This document shows, piece after piece, positions 9,679-22,200 of a DNA stretch of 64,000 nt. The position numbers and the translations under genes are program-made. Below the pieces are notes generated by a model that had not been told where the DNA came from, searched no databases, and saw only the letters and a program-made list of their open reading frames with translations. The DNA comes from Climacteris rufus (lineage: Eukaryota > Chordata > Aves > Passeriformes > Climacteridae). The DNA lies in contig VZRZ01005898.1 in NCBI GenBank assembly GCA_013398175.1, positions 7,398 to 71,397 on the forward strand, in the 5' to 3' direction. The first letter of the stretch is position 1. Each line of letters opens with the position of its first letter.

Positions 9679-12445
9679 AGACCGAGACGGGGTGGGGATG
9701 AGAAACCCAGCCCAGCTGTACAGCTCCTTTTGAGACAAATGCATGCAGAGAAATTCTATACATAGCTATATATATAGAGAGTGAGCTAGATAGGTCGACA
9801 ACAAACACCAACTGCAACTCCAGGGTCTTGTTTGAGACAACTGTGCCAGTCTGACCCGGTGTGGGTAACTCCATGCACTCAGTGTGTTCTTTCATGTAAT
9901 ATATCTTGGCTTATACCACTGTGTATAGATTACAGCTTCTCCTGATCGGTGTAAATGACGGTGTCCCCTCCCCTCCCCTGCTGTCCTCCCTGGGAGACAC
10001 CCCCCGCCCCCCTTGCAGTCCCCTGTTTTCAAGTCCAAAGTGTTCTACGTCCCATCCGGAGTCCCCACTTTGTGTTTTGGTTTCTGTTTGGTTCTGTTTT
10101 AAGTTGGGCTGTAGTAAAGAAGATGGAAAGGGAATGCTGAGGCCCAGCTCACCTGTCGTGTTGGGCTGGGAGGTTTTTGTTCAGCCCCTCCCTGGGACAA
10201 GGGAAATGCAGGGGCACTGGCAGGGAGAAGGCAGCTCCCTGAGCAAACAGCCACGGGTGATCCCTCATGGGTGTCTGTGTACCTGCTGCTCACCACCCCA
10301 CCTCTAAACACCCAGCTGGGAAGCGCCCCGGAGGAACCAGGGAGGCTGCGGCGTGGCAGAGCCGAGTGTGAGCCTGGGGTGTCACGTCAGGTCACCCCCC
10401 TGGCTGAGCTGCCAGCGGGACGGTGACCAGAGGGGCTGTGCTGTGGCCCAGAGAAGTCCCAGTGCACCCTTCAGGATCCCAGGGCTCACCAGGTTCATGT
10501 GGGCAGCGTTTGGGATAGAGAGACTTTGTTTTGGATCTAGTATTTCCTAAAGTTAGGCTGGGCTTTGCAGGGTGCTGTGGCCTCAGTCCAAGCTCCCTCG
10601 AGGTTGGCTGGACTATTTGTGTTCATTGTTTTGGGTTTTGGATAAGGCCTTTCAGTGGATTTTTCTCTCCCCCCCACTGAGGGCTGTGGACTCTCAGCAC
10701 GTGGGCAGACAGGAAAAGGGGAGACATGAGCAGTTCTTAGGGGCAGAGAGGACCTGGGACCCCATGAGAGTAATGCTGACCTACCTGCTTTATACCAGGG
10801 AAACCCCTTTCAGGGGCTCTGGAGGTGGATTTGTGGATTTCTTACCACTCTCTTTTGACAGTAGTAACAGGGATTTGTAATTCATCCACACTTTGGAAAT
10901 GGAAACAAATTCCCAGCCCTCAGAAGCAGCCTGATTTAATGGGTGAGTACCTTGGCTCTAAAGCCAGACCTTGTGAGGGGGAGGAGAGAGGGTGTTTAAT
11001 GCTTTGGCTGATGCTCAGCACTAAACAGCAAGAGGTGAGCAGATCTGGCTCTGAAAGCTTCCATCAGGCTTCTCTTGGCTGCTGCAAAACAGAATCTTGT
11101 AAAAACCCCTTAGATTTTGTGCTTAATTTAGGTCAGAGATTAGATGAGGTCTGTTCGGAGCTCGGCAGCAGCCGCAGCCCATGGGCAGGGGCAGGAGTGA
11201 TGATTAGTGAGAGGCTGTGACACAGTGGGGTGAGTTCTGCCACAGAGCCCATTGTTCACCTTCAGCTGAGCTGGATGGGTGAATTCAGGGGGTGCAGGGC
11301 TAGAGGGAGGTGTGTGTCCCTCAGGTGCTGGCAGTGCAGGGTCTGCCCCTGGCACAGTGCCTAGGCAGGACGGTGGCAGGCTATAACCTGACCTGGCAAT
11401 TCTTCTCTTGGCTCACGTCTGTCTTACTACCTCCAAATCTGACCTGCTGAATGCACGTGGCTTCCCCAAGCCCAAGGCCTTGGGATGCAGCTACTCCTAT
11501 GCTGAGCTCATAAAATATTCCCCAAGGTGCACGGCCTCTGGGAATATCAGACACTGTGTCCTGGTGCAGCGGGAGGTTGATGCCTCCACCTTTACCAGCG
11601 TGGAGACAGGGGCGGGCGTGTTGGCTTCACAGGGGTTTTGGGAAGCAGGGCTACAGCTCCAGCTGAGGTTCTGGTGTAGCCTACAGCGCAATTGGCATGA
11701 ACTGTGGATGTGTCTCCCAGCAGCAGTATGTCCCTTACAGCCTGGAGAATGGTTAGGAGCAGGAGGGTTGTCCTCTCCCCTCAGATCTCTGGAGCACAAC
11801 TTTGCAGGGAAATTTTTGCAGGGAGTTCTGCTTCTGTTGCTCCAAAGGAAGGGGAATCACTCCCTCCTGCTCGGATTCATGTTTTGCCAAGTAGGGTGGT
11901 GATTTTCAGGTGGTGACCTCTGTTTTCAAGAGATGTTTCTACCTGGCCCTAGGATTATTTTTTAGCAGTGTGTGACATTAGGCACAGCATCTATTCTACC
12001 CTGACCAGCATAGATAGGTCAGGGGAGGAAAACAAAGCACCCACTTCACTCAAGTCTCCAGTTTTACTTTCTAAAGTACTTTTTTTCCTTGTCTTAACAT
12101 TTGGTGACAGAAGAGGGGAAAAAACAGTTCTCAGCCAGCGGCCTTAACAATTTCTCCACCTCCAAACCCCACCTGTCCTTAGAGCACTTGGATGCAAGGC
12201 CACAGATTTCATCCAGAAACACCACAGAGGTGGTGATGGGGCTGCAGCTCCTCATCTGGGTGTGTTGCTCATTCAAGCCCTCCCTCCCTGCGCAGCCAAC
12301 CTGGTATGTCCTCTTTGTAAGGGATTTTTGAATGTGGTGTGTCCTGTTCCCGAGGGATTTTCCACTCCCTGTGATTGCTTTAACAGTCTGCTGTCCAGTC
12401 AGTACCTGGAACCCACCTCTTTGGCAGTTTGGTTTAGAAAACACC

Positions 12446-12450
<5 letters not shown>

Positions 12451-12479
<29 letters not shown>
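12451..12479 (+). repeat. (GT)n microsatellite
   Basis: About 14.5 uninterrupted GT units, with a second shorter GT run at roughly 12505-12521. It is probably polymorphic. Confidence 0.95.
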
Positions 12480-12480
<1 letters not shown>

Positions 12481-13062
12481 ACCACCCTGCCTTGAAGCGT
12501 ATCCTCTGTGTGTGTGTGTGTTTACAAACCTGTGTTGTATTCCTGCAGTCTGGGGAGGGGGAGACCATCCAAGCTGGAGATGCCCCTTTGTTCCCTGCAT
12601 TCACACCAAGTGTCCATGATGTCTTTTCTGGGCCGTTCCCACCACACCATGCAGCTCCTGAATTCCCCTCCAGTCCCGGTTTCTCCGCAGTGCAAGGGAT
12701 GGTCTGGCTGGTGAAGTGCTGAGTGTGTGGTGTGCCCGTCGTGCTCAGAGCTCTGAGCCCCTGCCCCCCTCCCTGGATAGTGTGGGCTCTTTGCTTTAAA
12801 TTGAGGCACTTTTAGACTATACTGGACTGTGCTGTAGCGCTTTCCCGAGTGTGGGTCTAGTGTTGAGTCAGGCAGATCCAGCATAGCTGCCACAACTGCC
12901 TCCCAAACAGCTCCTGTCCTGCCTTACTGTGCCAGGCTGTGCAGTGCTTTCGTTCTGAGCCAAAAATGTCCAGCGAGAACCAGGCTGAGAGAGCAAATCC
13001 CCCCTCTCTCAGCCCTGACTTTGTCGAAGCAGAAGGCCTAAATGACTGAACTCGCTGTGCTA

Positions 13063-13068
13063 AATAAA
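13063..13068 (+). terminator. polyadenylation signal AATAAA, proximal CEND1 candidate
   Basis: AATAAA lies in CTAAATAAATAG. A strongly GT-rich stretch (TTTGTGTGGTTTTTGTGG) begins about 45 bases downstream, as expected for a cleavage-factor element. Cleavage would fall near 13085. Confidence 0.55.
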
Positions 13069-16000
13069 TAGTTGTCTTTTCTCGTACTGAGCACACGCCG
13101 TTATTTGCTTGATGTTCTTCTTTGTGTGGTTTTTGTGGTATGAAGTCCTTCCAGTGACATCTCCGTGGGGAGAGTGAATTAATGCTTAAAACTAGTCAGA
13201 GTCTGTGCTTGGGGTTTGAAGAGATCTAGATTGCTAGTTTACTCTTTTGATCAAGTCGATAAATTATAAATTGGCAAAATTGGTTTCAGACCTTTCAGCT
13301 TATCACCAAAACCATCAATTCCATCACTGCACCCAATCTCAATCTGTTTTTAAGGAATCATAAATTTTAGTTGAATATTGAGATGTCGTTACGCTGTCTT
13401 GGACAACTCAGTAGAAGGTTTTTGCTGCTTCTATTTTAAGAGAGATGAAATGGATTATGCTTCTGCTTCCTCTTCCTACTGATTTAATACCCTGTGGATA
13501 AGTCCTGTTATTCCTAACAGCACTGCAGCAGGATGCAAACAAATCTGGCAGCCAGGGGATAACACAGCAGCATTTTTGGGAGGGTAAGAATGCGTTCCTG
13601 CAGGTGCTGTTCACCTGGAGCTCACTTAAAGGACTGAACAGTCACTTGCCCTGAAGTATTTCTTAGTTCCCTCAGACTGAGTGATAAATGGGTTTGTGTC
13701 TCTGGTGGACTAAAGTTTAAGGGCTGATCCATACAATACTGAAAACAAGGGGAATTTTTCCATTGGCTTCACCATGCTCTGGCCTTTGAGTTCTTGTTGG
13801 CACCAGGGATATGATCACAGGTCATCATGAAATCACCTCAATGACACTTTTTTTTTTTTAAATTGACACAAACATTCCTTAGTCTGAGCATAAGGAAAGT
13901 CTTCTCTGAGGCAGCCCTGCTTATACTGACGTCAGGATTTGTGTAAGAGCAACAGCAGTGCAGCTAAAAACCCCTGGAGCTGGTGAGGGATGATTTATGC
14001 CTTAAAACATTCCCTGCTTTTCCTAGAAATGCTACAGGGGCTTAGAACTCAGCAGCCTTCTAACTATTCTTAGAATTGGTTGAAAATAATAGTGCTGAAG
14101 ATTGGAGAGGAAAATGATTCTTCGAGAAATGAACCAAAAAAGGAAGGCAATGAAAAAATATGTTTGAAAGGTGAAATTCTTGGAATTTCAATCAGCTCCA
14201 TGGAAAGCTTCAAGTCAGTGAAGATTCTGAGAGGGTGCAAGGAACAGAGAGAGAACTGGAGAGAAAAAGCACTATTTTATTATTTTAATAGCTTTGGTAA
14301 GGACATGCTAACTTTTATACCCACTCCACCCTTTTTTTTTCCCTTGGAAAGACGCAAAAATGGCCAGCTCTGATGCCGTGCAAATTAACCTTTGCTAATT
14401 GCCTTTTCCAGATGAATTCCTGCTGGCTCTATGCAATGTTAAAGGGTTAGAAAAACACCTGAGGTTTCCTATTACCAACTTTGCAAGATTAAGGGGAGTT
14501 GCCAGCACGTTTGGAGGGGCTGCATTCTCTTTTCACGTGCTTTGAAAATGCAGCCTGCTCGCACTTCCATCCTCTTAGCCCACGCCTTCATGCTGGAGCA
14601 GGAATGCTGCTTCCCTTCCCAGGCTGTGTAGCCTCTTGCTGTGGTGTCATTCCCTGCACCACAAAGCTGGGAGAAGTCCCTAGGGGCAGGCAGCAGCATC
14701 ATTTTCACGAGCTGGCTGCAGTTCTGCTGTGCAGGTTGGGCACTTGGTGCGATGAAGAGAAATTGGCTTTGATCTGGAGCGTAGCAGTTCTGTATCCCAG
14801 TAAATCCTCAGTGTGGGAGACTGGAATTGGGGTATTTCCTGTAATTTACACTGGAGGTATTTGGTCCTTTACTCTTTCAGGGAGAAATCTGCTGGCACAT
14901 TTTGGGTCTCGACTGACAACCCCACTGCAGAAATTCCTGGAGCCTGTGCAGCCATCCAGCAATCCCTGAGGGGTTTAGTCCACTGAATGAAGTGGGTTTA
15001 TGATGACTTTGTCCTTTTCTCTTTGAGAGCATCAGTCCAGCCCTGTGACCTGCTTTCCTTTTAAATGTGCAAGTTCCTGGGATGTCTGTTCATGCCAGAT
15101 CTTCAATTGCTACGAACTGTGGGGTTCCGTTGGTTTCTGATCTGATTCATTGCTTGTTCTTTCCTCCTTCTTTGGCCACTGCACTGTATTCCTTTTCCTC
15201 TCCTTACTTTCTTCCTGGGTAGCTCTAGAGATGTTGCCTCTCTACAGCCCAAGTCTGGGACAGATTTTGAGTTGGCTGAGGCAGGTTTTGGGTGGTCCCC
15301 CCAAAAATACAGGCAGTATTGGCAGTGTGTGAGCAGGGAGTGTGTGAAGCTTTGATCTGCTCTCACCTCTGAGGGTCTAAGTCTGCAAGAGGCTGAGCTG
15401 TTGTCTGCCAGAGGACTTGTAATGGATGACAAATCCCCAGGAAAGTCCTGTTCTTGTCCTTCCCTGTCAGTCAGGTGCGAGGTGTTCTGGCTGCTCAGGA
15501 GGTGCTGACATGGTGTGAGCACACACTGCACTTGGCTGCAGCCAGAGCTCCTTCAGCCCTCTGGAGCACCAAAAACAGAGGGAAAGGAGAAGTTCTGAAG
15601 TCAAGAACCTGCATTTCTGCTGGTCTGAAAGGATCAGCTGGTGTGCCAGGAGTGAGGGTGCAGGAACTGCAAGGATTGTCCCATCTGAATGGGCTGATCA
15701 GGTGTTACCTGATAGAGAACTGTAGGACTTCTGGGCCTTGAAAATTCACATTTCATTCGACTGACCATAATAAGCCTCAAAACCCTGTGAGAGATCAGAG
15801 CCATTGGCTTTACAAATGCATGAGTTTGGATCTACCTTGTGGTGCAGCTCTGTTCCCTCCTCTGGACAGTGTGTGCTCGGATGTGCAGTGCCTTGGGATT
15901 AGTGCCCTCTGCTCTTTGATGCACTTCAAATTAAATTGATTTTTTTTTCCTCTGCTGAAAAACATAACTTGGGTTGAATAGGCTTTGGACAGGTTGTTCC

Positions 16001-16518
16001 TGTTTCTCTTCTGGTTGTTCCCAGCTTGCAATTCGCAAACGGTTCCATCATTTTTCCATTTCTCAGCCCCAGCACAGCATCCCAAACTTGAATTTACAGG
16101 TTCTTTCTGTCTGTGTGATGATGCTGCAGCACCAAAGCTCCCACCAGGACAAGAGGAATCTTTAATCACCTTTCCAACAGTCAAGTCCTGCCTCATATCC
16201 CTGGTTTTGCCACGGCCGTTTCCAGCAGCCAAGCTTCTGGGGCAAGTTGATAAGAACAAGGGTGCCACACAGTTTTGTAGTGTTAGAAAGCAACAACCAA
16301 CCAACCAACAAGGGAATAATTTGGCTTTACTGAGTTTTGAGCAGCCCTTCATAACCCTGGTGCCTTTTCCCAGGACCGTTTCAATTGAAGCCTTTAAAAG
16401 TTGCAATTTCAACTCCCTGGGAAACCATCTCTCTTCCAGTGGTAGGTGCAGGCTGGCTATAAATTTGTGGAGAAACTAAAATTGTAGGAAGGGAACTTGA
16501 AGGTCAGATTACAGGGGA

Positions 16519-16551
16519 TTTTTTTTTTTTTTTGTTTGTTTGTTTGATTGT
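16519..16551 (+). repeat. poly-T with (GTTT)n tail
   Basis: A run of about 15 T is followed by GTTT repeats. It is simple sequence in non-coding DNA. Confidence 0.85.
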
Positions 16552-17361
16552 TTAGATTCTAATACTTCTCCAGGGACTGATCCAAAGCCCCTGGAAATCA
16601 GGTTGAAAGTTCAAGTGTGGGGTGCAGGGAAATGCCTGCTGTTCTTTTGGAAACCTCAGGCATCTTTCTGATGATGTTGGTGGGTTTTGAGTCAGCTCCT
16701 GAGTGTGTTTTCCAAACGATAGGAATTTTCGAGTGACACCTTGATTTCTTCCCTGTACAAACAGACCTGCTTGCCACTTACACACATTTACCTGTGTTCA
16801 ACATACAGGTTTGGGTTTTTTTTTTTGCTCTTGGAAACAATATGCTGCTAGACACATTTCCTGGAGGGAAATGGACACCTACCTACACACAAAGCTATCC
16901 AGCTAATTTATACCTTGTTGAATTTATAATCTTGTCTATGCTTCTATGGACACTTTGTATGGGCTGCAGCTCAAATCCTAAAATAGTCAAGAATTTTTCC
17001 TTTCCCATATAGTATTCTATTTACTTTGACTTTAAAAACAAAAAAAGCGTATAAATGCAATAATGCAGGTAGACTAGAAATACTAGATTGAAAATTTAAA
17101 GTAGTTTAGCTTGTCCCATTGTGACTGACAGTGTTGTACGACACCCAACGCTGTACCCTAACATTTTCCAGGCTTTCTCTGTAGCTGAATCTAGTATTAG
17201 CTTTGGAAACCCATTGTGTGAGTGGTGGGTGGATGGGTCGGAATCGTGTGCTCTCTACACACTGTATGTTACTCACATCACAAGCTGTATGGCCACTCCA
17301 TATGCTGTGAAACTGTAAATGATTCCCAAATACACCTGTAACTCTTACCAGGATTGTGAGA

Positions 17362-17367
17362 AATAAA
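17362..17367 (+). terminator. polyadenylation signal AATAAA, possible distal CEND1 end
   Basis: AATAAA lies in GAGAAATAAACTATATATAG, with a T/G-rich stretch (TTTTCGTGTTCGTGGGGG) about 60 bases downstream. The first CR1 copy after CEND1 begins about 115 bases later, which fits a transcript end here. Confidence 0.4.
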
Positions 17368-17483
17368 CTATATATAGATATATATACACACACATAGAGA
17401 GATTGTATAATTCCTCCTGTGAGCATTTTCGTGTTCGTGGGGGTGCGAATGGAACTGGCTGTGCTCCCTCTGGATGTTGTCTG

Positions 17484-17633
17484 GAGAAAGCTGTGGCTGC
17501 CCCATCCCTGGAAGTGTGTAAGGCCAGGCTGGATGGGGCTTGGAGCAACCTGGGCTAGTGGAAGGTGTCCATGGCAGGGGGTGGAACAAGATAAGCTTTA
17601 AGGCTCCTTCCAACCCAAACCATTCTGTGATCC
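17484..17633 (+). mobile_element. CR1 LINE 3'-end fragment
   Basis: Starts at AGAAAGCTGTGGCTGCCCC and runs through GCTTGGAGCAACCTGGGCTA to CCAACCCAAACCATTCTGTG. It is 5'-truncated. Confidence 0.92.
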
Positions 17634-19050
17634 CAGGATTGCATGTCCGTGTTTCCTGAAGACTCAGTGTTTTCTAGGATTAGTGACCCCATTGAGAATG
17701 GTGAGAAAAGGCAGTTCCTGCCCCAGATAAACTGCAGCCTGCCCAGGGAAAGCAGGCAGAGGATGATTATTGTTATTCCCACATAGGAATTAAATAGAAT
17801 TATAAATTTTCCCAGAGAAAGAGGGGAAACCATTCCCATCCAAGGGATTCCCTATCCCGCAGTCTGGTCTTCAGGCTTTGCCCCCAGTTTTTTGCTGTGT
17901 CCTTTCTCCTGCCGGATTAGGCTGATTTCCTTCATTTTGTTTCAAAGATGACCTGGGCACACCTCTCCTCCCAAACAAACCAACCCCTGAGCAGTGGCTG
18001 ATGTCCATGGGGTCCCTGTTCACAGATTCCCTCCGGGCTCTCAGAGGGGAGAAGGCTTTTGGCAGCACTTTTCACTGCAAAGAGTTGACATCATATTACA
18101 CCAGCTCCCATCAGGCTCCCTGCAGAAGGCTGCAGGCTTTTGGAAATTAATTTATTCAGAACTGGGAAGAAAAATCCCGCAAATTCCACAGGGTCAGGAG
18201 AAAGGGCATCCTTCATCTGCAAAAGCGTAATCATCTGAGGTTTTTGCTGCAGACACACAGCTGCGGACTGGAGTTTTAGTTTGTCTTAATGGTCATAAGA
18301 GCAGGACAGCAAATAAATTCCTATATTCTGAGTGGAAATGCTGAAGCTGAGAGGCTGGGATGGGTGGGGCCCTGACCCTCCCATTGGTCCCAGTCAGGGT
18401 GGGTGGAATTGCACATGCTTTGAGCAATCTAGGGAGGATTGGAAGAGCTGATGGAGCACTGTCCTTTGTATTTCTTTAAAAAGCACTGGATTCACAAGCA
18501 GAGAATAAGGAGTAAAATAGGATTCTCCATGCCATAAAGGCTTAGGCTGCTGCAGTGGCACTAAGTCACGACACCTAAGCTGAATAGCGTAAGAAGTGCT
18601 TTTTTGTTTTAAATAATTCCCTGGTATCTAAACTGGAGCAGAGAGAGAGGAACATCCAGATTTACCATCCCACAGATTCAGAGCACGCTTTTGGAATAGA
18701 GAAGGACAAATGATTGAAGAGATGGACGAGATGGCATGAGGTACAGGAAACATTTAGGAAACCAGGCTAGAAATTAAGCCCTTTCAAATAAACAAATAAA
18801 ACCAGTAGCAGAATCGTGCTGTCTTTATTTTTAACCTATCATTTTATAACCGCATTGTGTCTTTAACACACCACCAACCAGCAAGGAATAAACCTATCAA
18901 ATCACAGAGGGATCAAAGATGCAAATCCGGAAAGCGAACGCTGCGCTTTACAAAACCGGGGAAAATAAGGAAACAACGACATTTGTCGGTGAGACGGGGA
19001 ACTACGCGATTCCCAGAACACCGGAGGGCTTTTCAAGGCACCTCGGCGGC
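17634..19050. other. intergenic DNA between CEND1 and GATD1
   Basis: No exon or RNA gene was recognised. The only notable sites are plain AT-rich sequence and an AATAAA near 18788. Confidence 0.5.
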
Positions 19051-19104
19051 ACCGCCCCCTCAGCGCTTCCCGCCCTTTTCGTTCGCCCTCAGCGCTCCCC
19101 GCGC

Positions 19105-19115
19105 TGCGCATGCGC
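19105..19115. promoter_or_regulatory. NRF1 binding site TGCGCATGCGC
   Basis: This is an exact match to the palindromic NRF1 consensus, about 110 bases upstream of the GATD1 start codon inside a CpG island. NRF1 typically drives housekeeping and mitochondria-related genes from such sites. Confidence 0.7.
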
Positions 19116-19181
19116 GGCCGCGCGAGGCCCCGCCTTCCCTCCGGCTGCGCCGCTCCCCTGAGGCGCGGCGGCGGCCCGGCC

Positions 19182-19199
19182 NNNNNNNNNNNNNNNNNN
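19182..19199. other. assembly gap, 18 N
   Basis: Eighteen undetermined bases lie 21 bases before the GATD1 start codon. Both flanks carry the same GGCGGCGGCCCGGCC sequence, so the gap may be a scaffolding artefact rather than truly missing DNA. Confidence 0.99.
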
Positions 19200-19220
19200 C
19201 GGCGGCGGCCCGGCCCCGCC

Positions 19221-19278
19221 ATGTCGGACCGGCTGGCCAAGCCCTCCTGCCTCATCGTCGCCAGCGCCGCCGCCGCGG
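19221..19278 (+). CDS. GATD1: GATD1 coding exon 1
   Basis: Encodes MSDRLAKPSCLIVASAAAA plus the first base of a Gly codon, with donor CGG|GTGAGC. The ATG has G at -3. The N-terminus matches human MASERLPNRPACLLVASGAA in pattern. Confidence 0.93.
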
Positions 19279-22200
19279 GTGAGCCGCTCTCGGGGGCGGA
19301 GGGGACCGCGGGGGTGTCGCCGTGCTCGGGCGTGGGTGCCCCCGGGTGCGTGTGGCGCTGCGGCCGAGCTGAGCGGCCACGCGTGTGCCCTCCCTGCGCA
19401 GCTGTGCGCGCAGCCCGTGCCCAGCTGCACTGCAGGTGTTGCCTCCGTGCGGAGCTCTGCTGGTTGGCTCCTCCTGTGTGGCTTTAAGGGGAAGGAGTGC
19501 AGGCTTAGGTTGGTGTTAGAGGGGAAAAATCCTTCCCTGTGAGGGCGCTGAGGCTCTGGCACAGGTTGTCCCGAGAAGCTGTGGCTGCCCCATCCCTGGA
19601 AGTGTCCAAGGCCGGGTTGGACGGGGCTTGGAGCCACCTGATCTGGTGGAAGGTGTTTTTTCCTGGCCCAGGGGATTGGTACGAGATGGGCTCTAAGGTC
19701 CTGTTCAGTCCAAATCATTCAGGGATTCTGTTCCTCAGAACAGAGCTCACCTGTAATGAAGACTGTACATTTCCAATGTCTTAAAATGATTAAATAATAA
19801 AAAAGCAATCCTCTGAAATGATTTAGAGCTTCTAAGATGAGCAAAGTGCCAAGCTCATGCAAACCCCCAGTGCTTTGCTAGATAAGCTGAGCTAGTGTGG
19901 CCTAGATGAAACTATCGCTGTTGTCTCCTTAAGGTGTTGGAATCTCTTTTCCAGGTGTCTCAGCCCAGTCTTTCCTTCACTGCTTTACTCTGGCCAGCTC
20001 TGCTTTTAACCTGCAAGTTGCCACTCCTGGGGTGAGTAAAAATGGGCAAATACTGTGATTTCAGCCCGAAACCGGTTGATATCTCGATTGACATGAGACC
20101 ATTTTACTAAAAGTTTATTGAGAGGTGTTCTGTTGGCCTCATACATTAAGGGATCTGTTTAATTCTGAGTTTTTTTAAATACTGAAGTGATGCAGGCTTT
20201 CTGTAGCAGGGATTTGGAGTTTTCTCTATCCAGGATCTGTTCCCACAAAGAGTGGAGGGAAAACTATTAGCACTAATTCAGTGGGGAAAATGGAAAACTT
20301 CAGTTTTTTTGAGCGCCGAAGCATCCCCAAATCCCACGTGGCTGTCCTTCAGGGATGTCATGGATGCTTGTGCAGTGACCCTGACCCGTGGTGTGTGAAC
20401 CATGTTATCCCCAGGGGAAGCCCATTGATTTTGTGGATGTGCACGAGGGCAACGCGCGCTGGATCCAGGACTTCCGCATGAAATCCTACGCCAGCCCCGC
20501 CAAGCTGGAATCCATTGATGGTAAGAGTGTCACCAGGGGCCACTGCCACCTCAGGGAGACAGGTGCTGCTTAGGGCCAGGCTTTGAGGGAAGAACAACAC
20601 AGAAAAAAGCATGGAATTTGTGTTGTGGGAGAAAACCATGGCAGCTGCAGTTGTTGGTTTATTTTTTATTTAAGAGGAAGTCCTGGCAACTGTTTTGCTG
20701 TTTTCTTATTTATCTTGGAATGGCCATTGTCTTTTAATATATGTGCAATATATGCATACAATCTCTCTGTTGTATATAAGCACACCGTGCATTGTTACTT
20801 GTTAAAAATAAATATTCTGTTGAAGTAGAACCCAGCAGGCAGAACAGTTGTAGGTTTTGCCTGGGTAATCAGGGCTCATGAAAAATGTGTGTTCCTTGTC
20901 CTCAGAAGGACCTTTTCCTCTATTCTGTGTAGCTCTGTTAGTTCCTTTAGTTCACTCTTAACTGATTCATGTGGCTTTGTCCTGTTTTCTTCCAAATGTG
21001 CAGTGGGTTTATGGTCAGGCTTTTTGGTTTGTTACCTGTCCTACAATTAATTCCTGCTTTCCTCCCAACCAGGGGCTCGGTACCACGCCCTGCTGATCCC
21101 AAACTGCCCCGGGGCTGTGACTGACCTGGCCAACAGCGGGTACCTGGCCAGGATCCTGCAGCACTTCAGCACTGAGAGCAGTAGGTGAACATCCTCGGGG
21201 CTTTGGGTAAATGAAACAGGGCTTCTGTGCTGCTCCTGCGGGGCTGTTGCCTTCCAGTGACTTAAAAGTGTTTGTGTAGCTAAAGAGCATTCAGAAGTTG
21301 GGAAAGAAAGAGGTGTGTTCAAGGGGGGAAACAATTGTCTTAATGGGCCCTAAAAAAAAAATTAAGGGGAGTCTTAGAAGGAAAAAAGGTATCTAAAGTG
21401 TCTTAAACAGGAAAAAGGGAGACTTGAAAAGGAAGAAGGGGTCTTAAAGTATCTTAAACAGCAATGCCAGTAGCTTTTCAAAACTTGTCTCAGAAGCATT
21501 TGCTGCCTGGCAGCGATACAGAAGTGGCTCTGTCCAGATGAGCAGGATTCAAGGCCCAGAGCCAGGTGTGGAAGGTACCAGGATCATCATTAAGGCTGCA
21601 GCTAATCAAGACTTGGGGTGTGCTCCACATCTGAGCACCTGTATTCCCTCTTTGCTGCTGTCTCTGGAGTTGGAGACTTAACTTCTTAACTTCTTGCAAG
21701 ACTGGGGCAATTCTTACTCTTCCCCTGACTGTTACAATAACAAAGTAATTGCAATAATTCTTATTATAGACAATAACTGCTACTGCAGTGTGCTGGAAAG
21801 CCCCTACAACCTAAGAGAATGTTATCAGTGCAGTATATAACTTCATGGCAGGAGGGCAACATGAGTCTCATCACACTCATCTGTTTTTTGGTGTTTGAAG
21901 ATGCTCACAAATGTGCTGCCTTTTTTTTTTTTTTTTTCCCAGAGCCTATCTGTGCCGTGGGACACGGAGTGGCAGCTTTGTGTTGTGCCACCAATGAGGA
22001 TAAATCCTGGGTTTTCCAAGGGTACAGCCTGACAGGGGTAAGTTGAGGTTCTGCCTGATTTTCTTTGCTGTGTGTGGGCCTGTGATTTCTGTCTGGTGTT
22101 TTTGGTCTTACCCTGGAACTTGCTGTAAATTATCAGTTTGGCACCCTTGGTTTGTGCCATGTGTGCAGAGTTGTCTTTGACAAGGGGCCCAGCACTGAGT

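Larger units (their letters stand above)
9679..13090 (+). other. CEND1: probable CEND1 3'UTR (proximal polyadenylation form)
   Basis: Sequence after the stop lacks CR1 copies and recognisable exons, and runs to a canonical AATAAA at 13063. It includes AT-rich stretches (TATATATAG near 9770) and a GT dinucleotide repeat. Assignment as 3'UTR is inferred from strand, position and the signal. Confidence 0.5.
13091..17483 (+). other. CR1-free stretch; possible distal CEND1 3'UTR extension
   Basis: No exon or gene is recognised. The absence of CR1 from 9679 to 17483 contrasts with the rest of the window. The last 350 bases (17100-17370) look like a vertebrate 3'UTR end. It could equally be plain intergenic DNA. 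Confidence 0.3.
19030..19400 (+). promoter_or_regulatory. GATD1: CpG-island promoter of GATD1
   Basis: CpG density rises sharply from about 19020 and falls after 19400, spanning the first coding exon. The GATD1 start codon at 19221 sits in its middle. No TATA box is visible, which is usual for housekeeping CpG promoters. Confidence 0.75.
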
